A DNA stretch of 64,000 nucleotides from Clostridium jeddahitimonense (GTDB taxonomy: Bacteria; Bacillota; Clostridia; Clostridiales; Clostridiaceae), in the NCBI GenBank assembly GCA_000753455.2, contig LM994670.1, forward strand, positions 3,345,250 through 3,409,249, read 5' to 3'. Shown here piece after piece: positions 54,579-63,155 of this stretch. A program made the translations under genes and the position numbers. Numbering within the stretch: the first letter of the stretch is position 1; each line of letters begins with the position of its first letter. The notes beneath the pieces were generated by a model that worked only from the letters and a program-made list of their open reading frames with translations, had not been told where the DNA came from and did not search any database.

Positions 54579-55283
54579 TCATTCATCCTTTTCGCCTAAT
54601 CCTAAAACAGCACCAACAGTTCTTAACATAATTTTAAAATCATATAAAACTGTAAAATGCTTAATATAATTCAAATTATATTTCATCTTTAAAGGTAACA
54701 CTTTATAAATATAATCATTATCTACATTACTACTATTATCTAATATCTTTTCTTCATCTTTAAATTCTATACTAGCCTCTGATGTTACACCTGCTGGTAA
54801 TAATAACGTTGCTATCATATCATTAGTATATTCCTTAACAAACTTTGGAACCTCTGGTCTTGTTCCTACAAAGCTTAAATCACCTTTTAAGATATTAATT
54901 ATTTGAGGTAGTTCATCTAATCTATATTTTCTTAAAAATTTTCCTACCTTTGTAACTCTAGGATCATTTTTAGATGTAACTTGAGTTCCTAATTTTTCAG
55001 CATTTACAACCATAGTTCTAAACTTTAATATTTTAAATTCTCTTCCGTATTGAGTCACTCTTACTTGCTTAAATAATGCAGGTCCTTTAGACTCAAGCTT
55101 AATAATTATAGCCAATACAGCCATTATAGGTAAAAGTACTATAGTTCCAATAGTTCCACCAATAATGTCAAAAAACCTTTTTAATGTTAATTGACCTTTT
55201 CTTTCTGATAGAATCTCATAATACTCCTTTACCTCTGGATTTTTCATAAATTCAGGCAAACTGTCGTATTTTTTCAATGACAT
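54579..55283 (-). CDS. Initiating undecaprenyl-phosphate sugar transferase
   Basis: A 234-residue member of the bacterial sugar transferase family: one membrane helix (DIIGGTIGTIVLLPIMAVLA), then LKFRTMVVNAEKLG, YRLDELPQ and GTRPEVPKF. It moves a phosphosugar from UDP- or other nucleotide sugar to undecaprenyl phosphate and starts the glycan. It follows the aminotransferase gene by 3 bases, a tight pair often seen with amino-sugar loci. RBS AAAGAGG. Confidence 0.9.
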   Translation of the reverse strand: MSLKKYDSLPEFMKNPEVKEYYEILSERKGQLTLKRFFDIIGGTIGTIVLLPIMAVLAIIIKLESKGPALFKQVRVTQYGREFKILKFRTMVVNAEKLGTQVTSKNDPRVTKVGKFLRKYRLDELPQIINILKGDLSFVGTRPEVPKFVKEYTNDMIATLLLPAGVTSEASIEFKDEEKILDNSSNVDNDYIYKVLPLKMKYNLNYIKHFTVLYDFKIMLRTVGAVLGLGEKDE

Positions 55284-55286
55284 ATT

Positions 55287-56486
55287 CTATCCTCTTTCTA
55301 CTTCATTAAATTTATCTATAACATATTTTACTTGCTCTTCAGTCATAACACTATTTAGAGGTAATGTTATTTCATTTTTATACATATCATAAGCATTCGG
55401 ATAATCTTCCATCTTAAAACCTAAGTTTTTATATGCAGTTAACATTGGTAATGGTTTATAATGAACATTAGTAGCTATCCCAAATTCAGCTATATTTCTA
55501 ATAAATTCATTTCTATATTCAACATCTTTTCCTAATAATCTAACTAAGTATAAATGTCCACTTGAATTTTTCTCATTATCATAATGATTTAAAACAGCAA
55601 GATTAGGATTATTTTCAAAAGCTTTATTATACATCTCTATAAGCTTTCTTCTATAAGCTAATATATCTTCATATCTAGATAATTGAGCAAGACCTATAGC
55701 TGCATTTATATCAGTCATATTACATTTATAAGCAGGCTCTAAAATATCATACTCCCATGCTCCTACTTTATTTTTAGATAAAGCATCCTTTGTTTGACCA
55801 TGTAGAGATAATATCATATATTTTTTATAAATTTCTTCATTATCTATACCATTAATATTTCTCCAAGTAACAGCTCCACCTTCAGATGTTGTAAGATTTT
55901 TTACTGCATGAAAAGAAAAGCTAGTAAAGTCAGCTACTTCTCCACTCATCTTACCTTTATAGTTAGCTCCAAATGAATGTGCCCCATCAGCTAAAATAAC
56001 TACTCTTCCAATAGCTTCTTGAATCTCATTATTTGCTTTAAATAAATACTTTTTACTATTTACTACTTGGAATAATTTATCGTAATCGCACATTACTCCA
56101 GCTAAATCTACTGGAATAATCGCTTTTGTTCTCTCATTTATTAAATTTCCTAAATTTTCATAATCCATCTCAAAAGAATCTTTTGCAGTATCCACTAATA
56201 CTATCTTTGCACCAACATGATGGATAACACTAGCTGATGCAGTATAGGTATAAGCACAAGTTATTACTTCATCACCTTCGCCTACTCCTAATAATCTTAG
56301 AGTCATTTCCATTGCGGCAGTTGCTGAATTTAAACAAACAGCTTTTTCAGTATTGCAATATTCAGCTATTCTTTTTTCAAATTCCTTTGTTTTAGGTCCT
56401 GTTGTTATCCACCCTGATTTTAAAACTTCTATAACGTTATCTATCTCCAATTGTGTTATGTCTGGTGGTGAAAAAGGTACGTTCAT
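55287..56486 (-). CDS. DegT/DnrJ/EryC1-type sugar aminotransferase
   Basis: A 399-residue PLP enzyme: NSATAAMEMTLRLLG, CAYTYTASASV, then the lysine loop SFHAVKNLTTSEGGAV and LNSVMTEEQ near the C terminus. It aminates a 4-keto-6-deoxy sugar such as the product of the CapD-type dehydratase at 38741. With the initiating transferase next to it, the first sugar of the glycan may be an amino-deoxy sugar. RBS AGGAGG. Confidence 0.9.
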   Translation of the reverse strand: MNVPFSPPDITQLEIDNVIEVLKSGWITTGPKTKEFEKRIAEYCNTEKAVCLNSATAAMEMTLRLLGVGEGDEVITCAYTYTASASVIHHVGAKIVLVDTAKDSFEMDYENLGNLINERTKAIIPVDLAGVMCDYDKLFQVVNSKKYLFKANNEIQEAIGRVVILADGAHSFGANYKGKMSGEVADFTSFSFHAVKNLTTSEGGAVTWRNINGIDNEEIYKKYMILSLHGQTKDALSKNKVGAWEYDILEPAYKCNMTDINAAIGLAQLSRYEDILAYRRKLIEMYNKAFENNPNLAVLNHYDNEKNSSGHLYLVRLLGKDVEYRNEFIRNIAEFGIATNVHYKPLPMLTAYKNLGFKMEDYPNAYDMYKNEITLPLNSVMTEEQVKYVIDKFNEVERG

Positions 56487-56643
56487 AATATTTCCTCCTA
56501 TATTATTGATTAATTAAATAATCTATAATATTTCATTATTCAAATTAATTACTATTAAATACTTTTATTTTAGTATTAAAACCGTACTTTTACAATATAT
56601 AATTTGAAAATATACTGTTAATATTAAATATACCTTTAAGAAT

Positions 56644-56925
56644 TTATGTATCTGTCCTAGATTCTATATAAGATTTTTCAAAATCTTATATAGAATCTCC
56701 ATGTCCATCTCTTTGTGATTGGTCATGAAGTTTATTATACTCTCCATAAATATAACTTAGATATTGATCATATTCCTTAGGTATTGGTATAGTAACATTT
56801 TCAAAATCCACAACTATATTATCTTTAAATTATTCTATATTAAATTTATTGCAAATACGCTCTATCTCTGTATATATCTCTAATTTAGTAGGCTATAATC
56901 TTTTTAGATCAAAACCTCTTTCCAT
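56644..56925 (-). pseudogene. Decayed licD copy with internal deletion
   Basis: Reading one minus-strand frame from ATG 56925 gives MERGFDLKRL, stop, PTKLEIYTEIERICNKFNIE, stop, then FENVTIPIPKEYDQYL, IYGEYNKLHDQSQRDGHGD and SI, stop, DFEKSY. It matches the N terminus (MRDFDLKRLQNTQLEI) and C terminus (FEDVQIPIPKEYDKYL, GHGDTIVDFDKSY) of the intact licD at 57062, with roughly 185 codons missing between. Three in-frame stops break it before the final one. A 19-bp perfect inverted repeat (56659-56698) lies in its C-terminal part. The flanks (56487-56643 and 56926-57061) show no gene. Confidence 0.8.
56659..56698. repeat. 19-bp perfect inverted repeat in the licD remnant
   Basis: AGATTCTATATAAGATTTT (56659-56677) and its exact complement (56680-56698) with a 2-base gap TC. 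The same stretch of the intact licD gene is only a faint quasi-palindrome. Confidence 0.75.
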
Positions 56926-57061
56926 AAGTAATAACTTATCGTTTAATATAATAATATCTATTAAAATTACTATATTAATATGAAGTTAATATTGTATCTA
57001 CTGTATAACTCATGTATAATTAACATCTGCTAACTATTCATGAGTCAAAGCTTTGTATATT

Positions 57062-57937
57062 CTATTTATCTAATCTAGTTGTATATTCTTCATATGATTT
57101 ATCAAAATCTACTATAGTATCACCATGTCCACACCTTTGTGTTTCATCTGGTAATTTCATATAATCACCATAGCATTGACTTAAGTATTTATCATATTCT
57201 TTTGGTATTGGAATTTGTACATCTTCAAATGGAACTAAAATATGCTCTGAAAAAATCTCTTTTTTATATATTCCAGTAACACCGCCTTCTGAAAATATCT
57301 CTTCCCAATACTCGCACTTATCAAAATCATATTTAGTTATTTCTTTTAATAAATGCCTTTTTATAACCGTAATACCTTTATTAGGTATTAACCATTTCTT
57401 CAATACTTTTAATACTTTGTTAGGTATTATTCTTATTATCTTTGACAGTTTCGAATCTTCATTAGGATTTACATTTAATATATATGGAATAAATCCTAAT
57501 CCAATATATATTGAGCTATAAATTTTTTGCTTCAATTTTGATATTTTTGAATTAGGTACAGCTACAATTGGAAATATATCCATACATATTCCCCAATGAC
57601 ATTTTAAATGTGTTAACCTTTTATCCATTGATGTAGTATTATTTATTCTTAACTTATTATATGGATTCCAAAAATACTTATCAGTCTCTGAATTTTGTAA
57701 AAAGAATTTACTATCTAATTCATATTTACATACCTCTTCAAACTTTACATAGTCATTCCACTTCATAGATATATCAATATCATCATCCCATGGAATAAAT
57801 CCATTATGTCTAATAGCACCTAATGCTGTTCCCCATGTTCCAAAGTACTCTATATTATGCTTTTTACAAATACGATCTATCTCTTTAAGTATTTCTAACT
57901 GTGTATTTTGTAATCTCTTTAAATCAAAATCTCTCAC
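57062..57937 (-). CDS. licD: LicD-family phosphocholine transferase
   Basis: A 291-residue enzyme with the LicD core: GTALGAIRHNGFIPWDDDIDISM near 34-57 (the DDDID metal site), CHWGICMDIFPI and the C-terminal CYGDYMKLPDETQRCGHGD. In pneumococci and Haemophilus LicD moves phosphocholine from CDP-choline to a glycan. licA, licB and licC lie in the same window, supporting this role. GTG start 57937 behind AAGGAGC. It stands alone between the decayed copy and the choline-binding hydrolase. Other nucleotidyl-linked groups cannot be ruled out. Confidence 0.9.
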   Translation of the reverse strand: MRDFDLKRLQNTQLEILKEIDRICKKHNIEYFGTWGTALGAIRHNGFIPWDDDIDISMKWNDYVKFEEVCKYELDSKFFLQNSETDKYFWNPYNKLRINNTTSMDKRLTHLKCHWGICMDIFPIVAVPNSKISKLKQKIYSSIYIGLGFIPYILNVNPNEDSKLSKIIRIIPNKVLKVLKKWLIPNKGITVIKRHLLKEITKYDFDKCEYWEEIFSEGGVTGIYKKEIFSEHILVPFEDVQIPIPKEYDKYLSQCYGDYMKLPDETQRCGHGDTIVDFDKSYEEYTTRLDK

Positions 57938-58099
57938 TTCTTAAGCTCCTTATACTTAAACATATATTTCGGTTACCATTTCACATTATATTACAATATT
58001 CATAATAGTAAAACATATTTTAAAAATAGTTTACTATATATACTAATTCTTCTCAATCATTGATAAAAATTAAATTTGAAACTATTATTTAATAAATAA

Positions 58100-58124
58100 A
58101 AAAAGGTGGATAATCCACCTTTTT
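58100..58124 (-). terminator. Terminator of the choline-binding hydrolase gene
   Basis: AAAAAGGTGGA and TCCACCTTTTT are exact complements around TAA, with T run on the minus strand. Confidence 0.85.
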
Positions 58125-58126
58125 TA

Positions 58127-60670
58127 TTATCCTCTCCAAGAACCATCAGATTCTAAGAAATATTGCTTTCCATCAACAGTAATCCATCCAGTAGCCATAA
58201 CTCCGTTAGAGTATAGATAATACCAAGTTCCATTTACTAATGTCCATCCTGATGCCATACTTCCACTACTTGGATACATATAATACCATTTATCTCCAAC
58301 TAATGTCCATCCTGATGCCATGCTTCCACTACTTGGATACATGTAGTACCATTTACCACCATCAGCAACCCAGCCATACATAGTTTCTCCATTACTATCT
58401 AAGTAATACCACTTACTATCTGCTAAAGTCCATCCTGTTGCCATTGATCCGCTACTTGGATACATATAGTACCATTTTCCATCAACTAATGTCCATCCTT
58501 TTGACATACCACCACTACTTGGATACATATAATATTTTTTACCATCTACAACATTCCATCCGGTTGCCATTACCCCTGTTGTTGTATCAAAGTAATACCA
58601 ATATCCATCAATAAATTTCCACCCTTTGCATATAGCTCCATTTTCATCGTAATAATACCATTTTCCATCAACTTTTTCCCATTGACTTATAAAGTCTGGA
58701 GCTTTTTCAAACCTTCCAACATTTATATAGCTAATATTATTAGCTCTTATATACCCTCTATTACTCCACTCATAATTACCATGGAATGTTACTAAATTTC
58801 CATTTGAATTATAAATAGATGTATTTCTCTCTGGATATATTTCTAATGAATTTACTCCATTAATAACTTGTTGGTTTTTATTGGTAACAATTGCAGTTGT
58901 GCCAGGATATCCTCCATAACCACTTACTGACCCATTTATATTATAAAGTAGATTATTCTTATAATCTCTTACTTCATTGGCTCCAGTAAACATAATAATT
59001 TGATAAGCATTAAAATCTTTCAAATTATATATATTCTCTCCAGATAAATACATATCAGCTCTAAATGCATAAGAAGCTGCTTTTTCTCCCCAGAAAGGAT
59101 CAGATGCATATTTAATATTAGCACCCATATTTTTATTTCCTAAAAATCCACCAAAATATCTCCAGTCAGATGGATCAGCATACCCTTTTGAAATATAATG
59201 ATTACAAAACTCTATTATGCTATCTCCTACATTCCTAAAATAATTAGCAGATTCACCAGGGCTTGAATCAACCGCATTCATACCAAAAATATTATTCTTG
59301 CTATGAGCTATACTAGATTCACCCCATGCCGACTCATTGATCCCCACTCCTAATGCAAGCAATGCATTTACTCCATAAGAATTTTGAGCATTAATAAACG
59401 CTTGCCCTGTGCCTCTTAATTTGCTTGTACTATCAGTGTTGGCTTCAATAAACCTATTAAGATCATTTGCAGTATACATAGTTTTACTTCTAAAAGGTAA
59501 GTAATTATAGTAGTTATAATATGCATTATTTGCATTTACAGAATTATTTTTATGTCCTACTTGTAAATCACCTATAAGAGTGTCTAATCCTGCAGCAATA
59601 TTGCTTCCATTATAAAAATATCTTCCATCATAACTTAAATATTTAACACCTTGTTGTAAATATTCCGGTGCTGGACCTATCTTTAATGTAGTTCCTCTTT
59701 GACTTCCTGATTTTAAATCACTTGATATAAAATGATATAATATTCCACCTTCTACTTTATAATAGCTAGGATTAGTAACTTGATTTATGGGAACTAATAC
59801 CAAATCATAGTTTCCAGAGGCTGTATTTTTGTTAATCCATGCTTCATGTCCACTTACCAGAATTTTAGCAGAAAAATCATTAAATTCAATTACAGGAACA
59901 TCATCTACATAACCTTGGTTAATATAATTATAAGATTTAGTTAATCCAGAATCAGTATATAGGGTTGTATTTTTGTCAAAACTTGGATAAGATTGTCCCC
60001 CTATATGTTTCCATATTCTCCCCATAGTTCTAGTAGAATATACAACTTGTCCTTCTCTGTTAATTACTGTAGGTAAAATCATATCATCACTATATGGTAC
60101 TGGTGAGTTTTCAGCTATTCCTTTAGCCTCTTCATAATTATCACTAGAACCAATATATGTATAGCTACCATCGCTATGAGCTAATGCTATCTCGTATTCA
60201 TCATTTGTTTTCTTTTTTAAAGATGTTGTATCAATCAAAGTAGGATATTTAAGATTAAATTCCTCTCTTTCAAATATCTCTTCAACTGAATAAGCAGCTC
60301 TAGCAATATTGCTTTCTACTACTTCGTATTTTTCTCCCACACTAACTTCATTTGTAAAATCTACTTCTGATTCCTCATTTAATTGATTTTCAGTAACGAT
60401 TTTACTATCTTCACTAGACTCAACTTCCTCTGTTTCAGAAGTTGAAGTGTCAGTTACAGTTTTCTCTTCTGTATTATCACTTTTATCAACTGCCTCTTCA
60501 TTTACTTCAAATTCTCCATCTTCTGCAATAATTTCTTTATTGCTATCATTTAGTTCAACAGATTGTCCACTAAACTCATTTGTTAATTCAGTGGCCGTTG
60601 TTGTAAAAGATGGAAATAAAATCATAACAGAAAGTATTAATGATAATACCGATTTTACACTTTTCTTCAT
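58127..60670 (-). CDS. Secreted glucosaminidase with choline-binding-type repeats
   Basis: An 847-residue wall hydrolase. Signal peptide about 1-27; an acidic, Ser/Thr-rich linker about 30-115; a middle region; a glucosaminidase domain about 405-560 (FINAQNSYGVNALLALGVGINESAWGES, NNIFGMNAVD, with the catalytic Glu probably in INESA); and nine C-terminal repeats of about 20 residues from 662 to the end, for example GWTLVDGKWYYMYPSSGSMAT. These repeats bind phosphocholine on teichoic acid in relatives such as pneumococcal LytB. RBS AAGGGGGG. It likely separates cells or remodels the wall. Confidence 0.9.
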   Translation of the reverse strand: MKKSVKSVLSLILSVMILFPSFTTTATELTNEFSGQSVELNDSNKEIIAEDGEFEVNEEAVDKSDNTEEKTVTDTSTSETEEVESSEDSKIVTENQLNEESEVDFTNEVSVGEKYEVVESNIARAAYSVEEIFEREEFNLKYPTLIDTTSLKKKTNDEYEIALAHSDGSYTYIGSSDNYEEAKGIAENSPVPYSDDMILPTVINREGQVVYSTRTMGRIWKHIGGQSYPSFDKNTTLYTDSGLTKSYNYINQGYVDDVPVIEFNDFSAKILVSGHEAWINKNTASGNYDLVLVPINQVTNPSYYKVEGGILYHFISSDLKSGSQRGTTLKIGPAPEYLQQGVKYLSYDGRYFYNGSNIAAGLDTLIGDLQVGHKNNSVNANNAYYNYYNYLPFRSKTMYTANDLNRFIEANTDSTSKLRGTGQAFINAQNSYGVNALLALGVGINESAWGESSIAHSKNNIFGMNAVDSSPGESANYFRNVGDSIIEFCNHYISKGYADPSDWRYFGGFLGNKNMGANIKYASDPFWGEKAASYAFRADMYLSGENIYNLKDFNAYQIIMFTGANEVRDYKNNLLYNINGSVSGYGGYPGTTAIVTNKNQQVINGVNSLEIYPERNTSIYNSNGNLVTFHGNYEWSNRGYIRANNISYINVGRFEKAPDFISQWEKVDGKWYYYDENGAICKGWKFIDGYWYYFDTTTGVMATGWNVVDGKKYYMYPSSGGMSKGWTLVDGKWYYMYPSSGSMATGWTLADSKWYYLDSNGETMYGWVADGGKWYYMYPSSGSMASGWTLVGDKWYYMYPSSGSMASGWTLVNGTWYYLYSNGVMATGWITVDGKQYFLESDGSWRG
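58135..58690. repeat. Tandem coding repeats of the choline-binding module
   Basis: The DNA encoding the nine repeats has units of about 60-63 bases, several nearly identical (around 58240-58360 and 58440-58540, with CTACTTGGATACAT recurring). The copies could expand or contract by recombination. Confidence 0.75.
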
Positions 60671-60993
60671 GTAATCCCCCCTTATTACAAATTTTTTATC
60701 TTCTTAATAATTATATACTTTATGCATAACATAATCCATATATTATTTAATAATTTCTTAAGCTATGCTAAATATTATTTACTCGTTATTCAAGTAATAC
60801 TTCAAAGTTTAGATACATTTTTATATTTAAACTTCTTTTCATATATTTATCCCACTAAGCTTACTTACCAAAATTTTATAACCACAAAAACCATTACATA
60901 ACAATACTATTATTAACAAAGTTATACATAATGTTATATTTACTTTATTACTTAATAATGCTAAAATTTTATAATAGGAAGGAGACGTGAAAA

Positions 60994-61983
60994 ATGTCTA
61001 GAGTAGAAAAAAATAATAAAAAGAAGAAAACAAAATCTCTATTTTTTAAAATATCTATAACTATTATTTCTATTATTGCTTTGTTAATAGCCATAGGAAT
61101 AGGAACATTCTATTCTATCTTTAATAAAATGGATAACGTTGCTTTAAATAAGGAAAACTTAGGTGTAACATCAAAAGAAGAACTAGAAGTTTATGATAAT
61201 TATAAAAAAATTAAGAATATAGCACTGTTTGGAATAGACTCTGCCGATGGAGTTGGTAGGTCAGACTCTATGATGATAGCTACAGTTGACCCTGTTCATG
61301 ATAAGTTAAAGATTACGTCATTAATGAGAGACTCATATGTAAATATCGAAGGATATGGCTATGATAAATTAAATCATGCTTATGCCTTTGGTGGTCCTGA
61401 ACTTTCAATAAAGACAATAAATCAAACATTTGGTTTAAATATTGAAGATTTTGTAACAGTTGACTTTGCTAGTTTACCTAGAATAATTGATATTTTGGGA
61501 GGATTAGAATTAGATATTACCTCAGAAGAATTAGAATATATTAATGGATATATAGACGATATAAATTCAAAAGACGGCACTTATTCTCCTCATATAACTT
61601 ATGCTGGACCTCAATTAGTAGATGGAGTTCAAGCTTTAGCATATTCAAGAATAAGATATACAACTGGTGGAGATTATGAAAGAACTAGAAGACATAGAAC
61701 TGTATTAGAAGGCTTATTTAACAAAGCTCTTACAGTATCACCAACTCAATATCCAACAATAATAAATGAAATATTACCTTATGTTAAAACAAACTTAGGT
61801 GCTACTGATATACTTTCATTAGCTACCAAGGTTGCTACTATGGGGGGAGGAACTTTAGAACAGGATAGATTTCCTAGAGATGGCTATGGGCAAGGTGAAA
61901 TGATTGATGGCGTTTATTACTTAGTATTTGATGAAGCTGCTACAAAACAACAAATAATGGATTATATTTTTGATGATAAATAA
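60994..61983 (+). CDS. LytR-CpsA-Psr family protein (LCP)
   Basis: A 329-residue enzyme: basic start, one membrane helix about 18-40, then the outer LCP domain with FGIDSADGVGRSDSMMIATVDP, LMRDSYVNI, LNHAYAFGGPELSI and RIRYTTGGDYERTRRHR, whose Arg and Asp residues bind the pyrophosphate lipid. LCP enzymes attach teichoic acid or capsule to peptidoglycan. It is transcribed on its own, opposite to the choline-binding hydrolase. RBS AAGGAGAC precedes the ATG. The gap 60671-60993 has no gene; a TATAAT lies at 60971 but too close to the RBS. Confidence 0.9.
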   Translation: MSRVEKNNKKKKTKSLFFKISITIISIIALLIAIGIGTFYSIFNKMDNVALNKENLGVTSKEELEVYDNYKKIKNIALFGIDSADGVGRSDSMMIATVDPVHDKLKITSLMRDSYVNIEGYGYDKLNHAYAFGGPELSIKTINQTFGLNIEDFVTVDFASLPRIIDILGGLELDITSEELEYINGYIDDINSKDGTYSPHITYAGPQLVDGVQALAYSRIRYTTGGDYERTRRHRTVLEGLFNKALTVSPTQYPTIINEILPYVKTNLGATDILSLATKVATMGGGTLEQDRFPRDGYGQGEMIDGVYYLVFDEAATKQQIMDYIFDDK

Positions 61984-61990
61984 TTTAAAT

Positions 61991-62053
61991 AAAGTATGGA
62001 ATATTGAATTGCTCTCTCTTTTAGATTAAGAGCCTTTCAACATTCCATACTTT
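61991..62053 (+). terminator. Terminator of the LCP gene
   Basis: AAAGTATGGAAT (61991-62002) and ATTCCATACTTT (62042-62053) are exact complements, extended inside by TTGAA/TTCAA and AGAGC-type pairing, followed by TTCTATTT. Confidence 0.75.
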
Positions 62054-62092
62054 TTCTATTTATTATAATTATATTTTAAGTTAATTTATAGC

Positions 62093-63038
62093 TTATCTTA
62101 ATTTTAAATTTGCTATTAATCTATTTTTCATATTAACTAACTTAATTATTATTACTTCCAATACCATTATTATAAACAACAAAAGTATCCCACTTATATA
62201 TCCATATAAATTTTTTCCTATATATCTTTGGAAAATACATATTAAATTTGGATGCGTAGCCATTATTATTAAACTATTTTTTCCACAATACATTAAAACT
62301 TTACATTGGTTTATTTTTTTGATATTTGAACAATTATAAATGTACCTATAGCAGAGTTTAAAAGATATAACATAGAATTGTCAAATACCAGATTATTCAA
62401 ATCAACAAATCCATTATATTTAGCCATTAAAATTTGAATTATAAATATTACTATCAAATTCACACCTTTCACTTCTCTATTACTTATAATATCAAATATA
62501 TGATAACCTACTGTTATAAAACCTAACGCAATTAAAATTCTTGCTAATACAAGTAAATTTTCCTCATGTCCTTTAGTTATCATTGTTTCATAAGCAAAAC
62601 CATATGCTATTAATAATATCTTTATATATCCATTCTTGATTATTTCATTTATCGATATAAACAATATCTCAGCAATAAATATAGTAGGTAAAAACCAGAG
62701 TCCATCTATTCCTATACCTTTAAATGTAATAAACAAATTATTAATTATACTACTTTGATCATATCTATATATTATTGTCTTTATTAATATAGTTAATATA
62801 GTTAATATACTGAATAAAAAATATGATACTAATATACTCTTAGATTAGATATTATAAATTTTTTAATATTATTTCTTTCTTTGATACAATAAAGAATAAT
62901 GGCATATGAAATGAATATATATACAACAATTATTCCTCTATTAATATTCATATTAAATGCATAAATATGAAATATTGCTACAAGTATTATTCCTATACCT
63001 TTAGCTATATCTACGTACATTAGTCTATTTTCTTTCAT
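62093..63038 (-). pseudogene. Broken membrane acyltransferase (acyltransferase family 3)
   Basis: Start MKENRLMYVDIAKGIGIILVAI behind AAGGGG, then several frame changes. An alternative frame at about 62905-62930 reads YSFHMPLFFIVS, the expected motif, while the original frame continues with CIKERNNIKKF. The next part, KSILVSYFLFSIL then GIDGLWFLPTIFIAE, is in another frame, and the end (KVLMYCGKNSLIIMATH) follows after a seven-A run that needs one more A. At least three or four indels, so it is probably inactive. The intact form would O-acetylate a surface sugar. Confidence 0.8.
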
Positions 63039-63097
63039 TTACCCCTTCCTAAACTAACTTATTGATTACCTACAAATAAAGTATTATAAACATAAAA

Positions 63098-63134
63098 ATA
63101 GTTGAACAATTATTATTTTAATTTATTCAACTAT
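63098..63134 (-). terminator. Terminator after the edge flippase
   Basis: ATAGTTGAA (63098-63106) and TTCAACTAT (63126-63134) form a 9-bp stem with a long AT loop; TTTTTATG follows on the minus strand. Confidence 0.55.
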
Positions 63135-63155
63135 CCTAAAACTCTATTATTCTAA

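Noticed and set aside
58135-58690. CRISPR-like periodic repeats
   Set aside because: The units are in-frame protein repeats of a choline-binding module without unique spacers.
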